DNA of 64,000 bases from NCBI RefSeq assembly GCF_904849725.1, contig NC_058524.1, positions 492,002,263 through 492,066,262 on the forward strand, in the 5' to 3' direction. Of this stretch, positions 56,455 through 64,000 are shown one piece after another (position 1 is the stretch's first letter; each line of letters opens with the position of its first letter). Origin of the DNA: Hordeum vulgare subsp. vulgare (Eukaryota; Streptophyta; Magnoliopsida; Poales; Poaceae). Both the position numbers and the translations under genes were made by a program. The notes below the pieces were generated by a model, which had not been told where the DNA came from, searched no databases, and saw only the letters and a list, made by a program, of their open reading frames with translations.

Positions 56455-58548
56455 CTACGGGAAAAGTTTTGGAGTCGGTTTACTTACCGAATCACATACC
56501 TCTTTGTTTTCGGAGTTTGAAACAGGCTGATAAATATCCCTTATGTACTCCTCCGGGGTTATGGTAATGATAATATTGCTTTCAACATTTATGGGAGTAC
56601 CTGAGATATAATGCTTGATTCTCTGCCCATTTACCACTCTCGGACAATTACCTTCCGTTTTGTTGATCTTGATAGCACCGGAACGATATACTTCCTCAAC
56701 AATATAGGGACATTCCCATTTAGAGAGATGCTTGCCTGCAAAGAATCTTAAACGAGAATTATATAGCAAGACATAATCACCTACATTGAACTCACACTTT
56801 TGTATCCTCTTATCATGCCACCTCTTAACCTTTTCTTTGACCAACTTGGCATTCTCGTATGCCTGAGTTCTCCATTCATCAAGCGAGCTAGTGTCAAATA
56901 ACCTTTTCTTACCAGCAAGTTTGAAATCAAAGTTGAGCTCTTTGATTGCCCAATAAGCTTTATGCTCTAGCTCAAGAGGTAAATGACATGCTTTGCCATA
57001 CACCATTTTGTATGGAGACATGCCCATGGGATTCTTATAGGCAGTTCTATAAGCCCACAGTGCATCATCAAGCTTCTTAGACCAATTCTTTCTAGACCTG
57101 TTGACAGTCTTTTGCAGAATCATTTTAATCTCTCTATTGGTTAGCTCTACTTGACCACTGGACTGAGGGTGATAGGGAGACGCAATTCTATGGTTGACAT
57201 CGTACTTAGCAAGCGTTTTACGGAAAGCACCATGAATGAAATGTGAACCACCGTCGGTCATTAGATATCTAGGGACTCCAAATCTAGGGAAAATAACTTC
57301 TTTAAGCATCCTGAGAGAGGTGTTGTGATCAACACTACTAGTGGGGATAGCTTCTACCCACTTAGTGACATAAACAACAGCAACTAGGATATGAGTATAC
57401 CCGTTGGATTTTGGAAAAGGTCCCATATAATGAAAGCCCCAAACATGAAATGGTTCAATGACAAGTGAATAGTTCATAGGCATTTCCTGACGTTTACTGA
57501 TATTACCTATTCTTTGACATTCTTCACAAGACAAATCACTCTTACGGGCATCCTTGAAGAGAGTGGGCCAATAGAAACCTGATTGCAATACCTTGTGTGC
57601 AGTTCTATCTCCCGCATGGTGTCCTCCGTAGGCCTCGAACTGACACTTATGTAGGATCTGTCCCGGTTCATTTTTAGGTACACAACGTCTAATAACACCA
57701 TCTACTCCTTCCTTATAAAGATGAGGATCATCCCAAAAGTAATGTCTCAAGTCAAAGAATAATTTCTTCTTTTGCTGGTATGTGAACCTAGGTGGTATAT
57801 ATTTGGCAACAATACAGGTTGCATAATCAGCATACCACGGTGCACTACGTGAAGCATTGATGACATTCAATTGCTCATCGGGAAAGCTATCGTCAATAGG
57901 TTGTGGGTCATCAAGAACGTTCTCCAACCTAAACAAGTTATCTGCTACGGGGTAATCAGCACCCTTCCTATCGACAACGTGCAAATCAAATTCTTGTAGC
58001 AAGAGAACCCATCTGATAAGTCTAGGTTTTGCATCTTTCTTCTCCATTAGGTACTTAATAGCAGCATGATCAGTGTGAATAGTGACTTTGGAATCAACTA
58101 TGTAATACCTGAACTGTTCACATGCAAACACGACTGCTAAAAATTCCTTTTCCGTAGTCGCATAGTTTCTTTGGGCACTGTCTACAGTTTTACTAGCATA
58201 GTGAATAACATTGAACTTCTTATCAACTCTTTGCCCTAGGACAGCACCGACAGCATAATCACTAGCATCACACATGATTTCAAAAGGTAAGTTCCAATCA
58301 GGTGGTGGAACAATAGGTGCAGTTATCAAAGCCTTCTTAAGTATTTCGAAGGCTTCCTCACAATCATCGTCAAAAACAAAAGGAATATCCTTTTGCAAGA
58401 GATTGGTAAGAGGCCTAGAAATCTTAGAGAAGTCTTTAATGAACCTTCTATAGAAACCAGCATGACCAAGGAAACTTCTTATACCTTTGATATCTGTGGG
58501 GTATGGCATTTTTCTCGATTGCATCAACCTTAGCCTTATCGACTTCAA
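56455..58548 (-). pseudogene. pol: Gypsy pol, RNase H and integrase part
   Basis: 697 codons open from 58548. The C-terminal RT/thumb connection ([17 protein letters not shown]) comes first, then RNase H ([29 protein letters not shown]) and the integrase zinc finger (H and CEECQRIG). The integrase core follows: [16 protein letters not shown] and [12 protein letters not shown]. The first catalytic Asp is replaced by His (codon 57432-57430), so strand transfer should fail. A chromo-like C-terminus is not seen; the tail is [20 protein letters not shown] and beyond. The frame differs from the RT part upstream, so a frameshift lies near 58550-58645. Confidence 0.9.
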
Positions 58549-60441
58549 TACCTCTTTCAGAAATTTTATGTCCTAAGATGATGCCTTCATTAACCATAAA
58601 GTGGCACTTCTCCCAATTCAAGACAAGATTGGTGTCTTTACATCTCTACAAGACTCGATCAAGGTTGGTGAGGCAATCATAAAAAGAAGACCCATAAACG
58701 GAGAAGTCATCCATGAAAACCTCAACAATATTTTCACAAATGCAAGAGAATATAGCCATGATACATCTTTGAAAGGTGGCAGGTGCATTACATAAGCCAA
58801 AAGGCATACATCTACAAGAAAAGGTACCGAAAGGGCAGGTGAAAGTGGTTTTCTCCTGATCAGATTGTGCAACTGGTATTTGGCAGAAACTAGAATAACC
58901 GTCTAGAAAGCAGAAGTGTGTGTGTTTAGACAGTCTTTCTAGCATTTGGTCAATAAAAGGTAAAGGCTAATTCAATTTCCTAAAATCGATCACCATCCTA
59001 TAGCCAGTAATAATCCATTGTGGGAATAATTCATCCTTATCATTACGGACAACGGTAATACCTCCCTTCTTAGGGACGCAATGCACCACACTCACCCCAT
59101 CACTATGAGCAACAGGATAGATAATACCTGCTTCCAGGAGCTTTAGTATTTCTTTTATTACTACCTCTTTCATCTTAGGATTTAATCTCCTTTGATGATC
59201 AGCAACCGGTTTGGAATGAAGATCAGTTTTAATCTTGTGCTGGAATAAAGTGGGACTAATGCCCATAAGATCATCAAGAGTATATCCAATACTAGCACGA
59301 AGCTTCCTCAGAGTTTTTAGTAATTTCTTTTCTTCATGCTCTGAGAGGCTAGCACTAATTATGATAGGATATATCTCTTTTTCATCCAGATAAGCATACT
59401 TAATAGTATCAGGCAACTGTTTAAGCTCGAACATAGGATCACCCTTTGGTGGGGGTGGATCCCCAAGCAGTTCAACAGGCAGATTATTCTTAAGGATAGG
59501 ATATTGTTCTAAGACAACTCTATCTATCTCATCCCTTTCATCCATATGCATATCATTTTCATGCTCAAGCAAGTATTGCTCTAAGGGATCAGTAGGAGGC
59601 ACGTCAATAGAAGCTAAGGCAATAGTTTCATCCTTACTAGGCAACTCCTTTTCATGAGGTTGTCTACCAAACTTGGAGAAATTGAACTCATGTGACACAC
59701 CTTCAAAACAAACAGTGACAATTTGCTTCTCACAGTAAATATGAGCATTGACGGTATTGAGGAAGGGTCTGCCAAATATGATGGGACAAAAGCTATCTTG
59801 GGTGGTAGAAAGAACGAGGAAATCAGCAGGATACTTCGTTTTACCGCACAACACTTCAACACCCCTAACAATTCCCACAAGGCGGATAGCATCTCTATTG
59901 ACAAGGTGAATAGTGACATCAATAGGCTCTATCTCAATAGGTGCAATCTCATCTTTGATTTCATCATATAAGGATTGAGGTATTGCACTAACACTAGAAC
60001 CCACGTCAAATAAACCATGATAGCATGATCTCCTATCTTAACAGAAACTACAGGCGTGCCCACAACAGGCCTATGTTTGTCTCTAGCGTGAGGTTTAGCA
60101 ATTCCAGCAGCATCTTCACAGAAGTGAATATTACGTCCCTCAACATCGTCGGACAGAAGATCTTCGATAATAGCAATGCTAGGTTGAACTTTAATTTGCT
60201 CAGGGGGTGTAGGTGTTCTAATGTAGCCTCTGCGTATCACAGTTGAAGCTTTCGAATGATCCTTTATCCTAACAGGGAAAGGTGATTTCTCAATGTAAGC
60301 ACTGGGAACAACAGGATCATTATAGGTGATGACTCTCTCTTCAACTAGATTGGGTTTAACTACATTGACTTCTAAAGGAGGATGATATTTAAACAACTTC
60401 TCTTTGGGGAGATCAATATGAGCAGCAAATGATTCACACAA
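58549..60441 (-). pseudogene. pol: Gypsy protease and reverse transcriptase part of pol
   Basis: 60441-59929 holds the gag-pol linker and the start of the protease (VVSVKIGDHAI). A frameshift near 60005 moves reading to 60004-58967, whose D-V-G (60007-59999) followed by SSVSAIP is the protease active site. IIFGRPFLNT and the start of RT (VIDFRKLN) follow. A TAG at 58969-58967, plus a likely loss of a few codons, breaks RT. The same frame continues with PFGTFSCRCMPFGLCNAPAT and the catalytic FMDD (58717-58706) to a stop at 58648-58646. Both parts would be needed to copy the RNA, so it is inactive. Confidence 0.85.
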
Positions 60442-60535
60442 TGAAGCTACTATCTCAGAGTCAAGTCCATACTTAGCGCTAAAGTCACAAAACTATTTGT
60501 TTCAACAAAGGATTTAACGCAATCAAACTTGAAAT

Positions 60536-61225
60536 TCATACCTGACTCCTTACCTTCTTCAAGCTCTCAATCTTCAGATTTGCGTTTAATTCTCTCCAAT
60601 AAATTCCATTTGAAGTCAATATCTCTCTCCATAAAAGAACCGATACAAGAAGTGTCAAGCATGGTGCGATCATCATGAGAAAGTCGAGCATAGAAGTTCT
60701 GAATGATAATTTCTCTCGAGAGCTCATGGTTGGGGCATGAATATAACATTGATTTAAGCCTCCCCAAGCTTGAGTGATGCTTTCTCTGTCACGAGGCCAA
60801 AAATTATAAATATAATTCCGATCACGATGTACTAAATGCATAGGATAAAACTTTTGATGAAATTCCAATTTCAACCGATTGTAGTCCCATGATCCAGTAT
60901 CATCACATAGCCTATACCATGTCAACGCCTTATCCCTGAAAGATAAGGGAAAGACCTTCCTCTTGACCTCATCCTCGGGAAAACCTGCAAGCTTAAATAA
61001 ACCACAAACTTCATCTACATAGATTAGATGCAAGTCTCGTTGTGATGTTCCATCTCCTGTAAAAGGATTAGCCAGCAGTTTCTCAACCATACCAGAAGGA
61101 AATTCAAAGAAAATATTTTCAGTAGGTGCAGCAGGTTGAGGAGCAACTCTTTGTGCTTCCATTCGAGGTGAAGATACCCCGAACAAATCCTTCAAAGGAT
61201 TTGTTTCCATAGTGACAAGTGACAA
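60536..61225 (-). pseudogene. gag: Gypsy Gag, frameshifted
   Basis: 229 codons from 61225 (start is a few codons upstream of METNPLKDLFGVSSPR). The retrotransposon Gag domain is clear (LIYVDEVCGLFKLAGFPEDE; LSFRDKALTWYRLCDDTGSW; FHQKFYPMH). After about residue 150 reading shifts: the expected continuation (SMLYSCPNHELSREIIIQNF) is in the frame of 60767-60567. The zinc knuckle is not found. It is 63 bases from the primer site. Confidence 0.85.
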
Positions 61226-61287
61226 TAAATTTCAGCACACTATATGAATATTTCCTTACCAAGTTCCACTTACCAAAGGCACTTCCC

Positions 61288-61305
61288 TCCCCGGCAAAGG
61301 CGCCA
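61288..61305 (-). other. Primer binding site, tRNA-Asp type
   Basis: The minus strand reads TGGCGCCTTTGCCGGGGA, 11 bases after the 5' LTR end. It matches the complement of the plant tRNA-Asp 3' end except for one base. Use of tRNA-Asp is typical of Athila-like elements. Confidence 0.85.
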
Positions 61306-61316
61306 GAAAAGAGTCC

Positions 61317-62840
61317 TGATGACCCACAAGTATAGGGGATCTATTGTTGTCCTGTCGATAAGTAAGAGTGTCGAACCCAACGAGGAGCAGAAGGATCTGA
61401 CAAGTGGTTTTGAGCAAGGTAATATCTGCAAGCACTGAAATTATCGGTAACAAGTAGTTGCGTAAAGAGATGATTCGTAGCAAGTAGCAAGTAATGAAAG
61501 TAACAATGGTGCAGCAAAGTGGCCCAATCCCTTTTGTAGCTAGGGACAAGCCTGGACAAACTCTTATAGGAGGAAAAACGCTCCCGAGGATACACGGGAA
61601 TTTCTGTCATGCTAGTTTTCATCATGTTCATATGATTCGTTTTCGTTACTTTGATAGTTTGATATGTGGGTGGAACGGCGCTTGGGTATTGCCCTTACTT
61701 GGTAAAGCATCCCGCTTATGACTAACCCCTCTCGCAAGCATCGGCAACTACGAAAGAAGAATTAAGACAAAGTCTAACCATAGCATTAAACTAGTGGATC
61801 CAAATCAGCCCCTTACGAAGCAACACATAAACAAGGGTTTAAGCTTCTGTCACTCTAGCAACCCATCATCTACTTACTACTTCCCAATGCCTTCCTCTAG
61901 GACCAAATAGTGGTGAAGTTTTATGTAGTCGACGTTCACATAACACCACTAGAGGAAAAACAACATACAACACATCAAAATATCGAACGAATACCAAATT
62001 TACATGACTACTTATAGCATGACTTATCCCATATCCTCAGTAACAAAAGTAACTACTCACAAAGCATAATCATACTCATCACCAGAGAGGTAATGAATAG
62101 AATCAAAGATCTGAACATAAACTCTTCCACCAAGTAATCCAACTAGCATCAACTACAAAGAGTCATTAACACTACTAGCAACCTTACAAGTACCAATCGG
62201 AGTCGCGAGACGGAGATTGGTTACAAGTGATGAACTAGGGTTTGGAGATGAGATGGTGCTGAAGAAGATGTTGATGGTGATGAGTCCCCTCCGATGAGAG
62301 GAGTGTTGGTGATCACGATGGCGAAGATTTCCCCCTCCGGGAGGGAAGTTTCCCCGGCAGGATCATCCTGCCGGAGCTCTAGATTGGTTCTGCTCAAGTT
62401 CCGCCTCATGGTGGCGGTGAGTCCTTGAAAAAGCCTCCTCTTGATTTTTCTGGGACGAAACCCTCCTTATAGCAAAAGATGGGATCCTGAGGGGCAACAT
62501 GGGGCCCCCAAGCCACCAAGGCCCGACCAGGGGGGTAGGTCGGGCCTGGCAGGCTTGTGGCCTCCTGGTGGCTCCCCTTTGGTACTTCTTCCGCCCTGTA
62601 TTTCTAATAAAATCCAAAATAATTCCTCGTCGATTTTCACGGCTTTTGCAGTTGTGCAGAATAGGTATCTCAAACTTGCTCCTTTTTCAGACAAAAATTC
62701 CAGCTGTCGGCATTCTCCCTCTTCATGTAAACCTTATAAAATAAGCGAGAAAAGGCATAATTATCGTACCGTGAAGTGAAATAACAGCCCAAAAAGCGAT
62801 AAATATCAACATGAAAGCATGATACAAAATGGACGTATCA
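61317..62840 (-). repeat. 5' LTR of the Gypsy element
   Basis: 1524 bp. On the minus strand it starts TGATACGTCCATTTTGTATC and ends GGGTCATCA. It is collinear with 52589-54112. It holds the promoter of the element. Confidence 0.92.
62464..62471 (-). promoter_or_regulatory. TATA-like box of the Gypsy 5' LTR
   Basis: The minus strand reads CTATAAGG within GCTATAAGGAGGG, conserved in the other LTR at about 53737-53744. It is a plausible LTR core promoter, but the start site is not known. Confidence 0.45.
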
Positions 62841-62845
62841 TAGAC

Positions 62846-63639
62846 GTAATGATGCACTAGAGAAAGCAGTTCCGGTTCTACAGGAGATAAGATCGGGGCT
62901 TCTTTGCTAATCTAGACGCTAGTGGTCTTTCATTATGGGCTCTTTTAATTCTTTTTTATGTGTAAGCACACTGAGATTATGGGTGAACTTTGCATGGACG
63001 TGTGATTTATCTGTATTCATGCACATCGTTTCGAAGTATTGGTCGATGGTTGGGGGGGGGGGGGTTGTCCCCTGCTCGTCCCCCCTTCGCTCCGCCACTC
63101 GTCTCGTCCCCCTCAATGGAGTTGTTTCCTGTTAAGTGGGTTGTAGCTAGTATTTTTTAAGTGTCTTTCTTTTCTTTCGTTAGGTCAGATGTTGTTTATT
63201 AGATTGTTTTGTGGTGCTTATGTTGATTGTGGCGTTATGTCGGTGCTTTTCATGTGCAGGGGATCTTGTTTTCACCTCTAGGAGCACCGTCGGACCCGTT
63301 GTTGTTAGACTGCCTCCCCTACACGGTCTAGTGGTGAGCACTATTGTCATCTCCTCCCCGAACCTCCCCTATTTTCTCTATTCCGGTCGTCATACCAATG
63401 CCACTAGATTTTATTTTCATGTCAAGTTTCATAACCTAGGCGTCACCCGTTCGAAAGGGTGGCATCTATAAATATGCATGCGTTTGCGTATTTATAACAA
63501 CCATCCTTTTGAATTGTCCATGTTATCGATGGACAGCGTGAGTACGTGAGATTGGGTTTCTTTTCCCATCCTCTACTTTGGTATGAGGCAAAATTTCATC
63601 AGTGCCACCCCGTTATTCTTTGGGTACACATTCTCTCAG
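62846..63639. other. Unclassified flank of the Gypsy insertion
   Basis: No long ORF. It contains a run of 13 G (63052-63064) followed by CCCC-rich DNA and GCTCCGCCACT, the complement of the GGGCGGAGCCAG-type motif seen at 51868 on the other flank. The two flanks may therefore be parts of one older repeat that the Gypsy element split. No gene is recognised. Confidence 0.4.
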
Positions 63640-64000
63640 CTTGTTGCCGAGACGTGTATACACCATAACGGATGGCAAAGAAGTGATCCACCAACGGCAA
63701 AGGTCTTTGTCGTCAGCCTCGTGTGAGCAATGTTCCTACGACTGCTTTCAACGGCATATCACCTTCTTTGCCGTCAGTCTTCCTGAAGCGGATGGCGAAG
63801 GCCTTTGCCGTCAGTCTCTGGCTCCGAACAGACGTCACACATGCTTAGATGGCATCCGACAGGTAACGCCTCCGTTAGGGCTAACGGAGGCTTTGTCGTC
63901 TGCCTTCCTCCCTCTCTGTGTCGTCTATCTCCTGTCGGCTCTTTGCCCTCTTCCTCCCTCCCGCTCTTTCCCGTCTGCTTCTATAGGCCAACACATAGTT
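63640..64000. repeat. Subterminal repeats of a second CACTA family, cut by the window end
   Basis: Repeated motifs CTTTGCCGTCAGTC and CGGCAAAG/GGCGAAGG occur in both orientations (63675, 63698, 63758, 63795, 63805), often as a palindrome such as GGCAAAGGTCTTTGTCGTC. This kind of 'ttTGCCGTC' array is typical of another grass CACTA family. The terminal CACTA motif is not clearly visible; CAGTGCCACC at about 63599 is only a weak candidate. Confidence 0.6.

Larger units (their letters stand above)
52589..62840 (-). mobile_element. Full-length Athila-like Gypsy retrotransposon
   Basis: Two LTRs of 1524 bp (52589-54112 and 61317-62840) bound 7.2 kb. Flanks are AAGAC (52584-52588) and TAGAC (62841-62845), a 5-bp target duplication with one mismatch. 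The primer site near the right LTR is complementary to tRNA-Asp, typical of Athila elements. Genes read leftward: gag, protease-RT, RNase H-integrase, then an extra coiled-coil ORF. In the first 290 LTR bases I count about 19 differences (about 6-7%). It resembles the Sabrina/WHAM-type elements of Triticeae, but the family name is not certain. Frameshifts, stops and a lost integrase Asp make it non-autonomous. Confidence 0.92.

Overview
The window is intergenic heterochromatin from a large grass genome. The element types and their terminal motifs point to a Triticeae species (wheat, Aegilops, barley or a relative). I find no intact cellular gene. Nearly everything classifiable is a transposable element, and most of it forms two nests.

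Nest 1 covers 1-37934 and has three layers. The outermost is an LTR element with a very long LTR of 4.9 kb (33000-37934, with the end of its partner at 1-1336), a tRNA-Met primer site and only about 3.7 kb of non-coding internal DNA. That is the architecture of a LARD, a large retrotransposon derivative. A CACTA DNA transposon (3746-31712, 3-bp target duplication GTA) lies in its internal domain. A Copia retrotransposon (5601-19615, 5-bp target duplication AAGGG) lies inside the CACTA and splits its second gene. The Copia is transcribed leftward. In order it has a 5' LTR, a tRNA-Met primer site, gag, a coiled-coil gag-distal part, protease-integrase-RT-RNase H, a long env-like 3' region, a polypurine tract and a 3' LTR. 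The CACTA also reads leftward: a decayed TNP2-type transposase (27280-30766), a TNPA-like/Ulp1-like gene (22405-19621, then 5600-4829) and a small intact ORF with an RNase H1 N-terminal (viroplasmin-like) domain (4381-4635).

From 37935 to about 45300 lie a 72-bp minisatellite of roughly 29 units, an unclassified GC-rich stretch, the 3' end of a truncated Athila-like Gypsy element on the + strand, and a diverged piece of the same LARD LTR family. From about 45911 to 50293 is a dead Mutator-like (MULE) transposase gene interrupted by a Stowaway-type MITE (TA duplication) and a 1.16-kb Helitron-like element.

Nest 2 is a full-length Athila-like Gypsy element (52589-62840, minus strand) with 1524-bp LTRs, a tRNA-Asp primer site, gag, protease-RT, RNase H-integrase and an extra coiled-coil ORF. 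Its target duplication, AAGAC/TAGAC, has one mismatch. Its integrase has lost the first catalytic Asp. The window ends inside subterminal repeats of another CACTA family.

All autonomous elements here carry stops, frameshifts or lost catalytic residues, so present activity is unlikely. By-eye LTR divergence (LARD about 10%, Copia about 5%) agrees with the nesting order. Family assignments come from motifs I recognise; no database search was run. The least explained items are the 5S-rRNA-like segment in the LARD LTR, the gag/pol stem-loop of the Copia, its TATA-preceded env-like region, and the gene-like DNA inside the CACTA.
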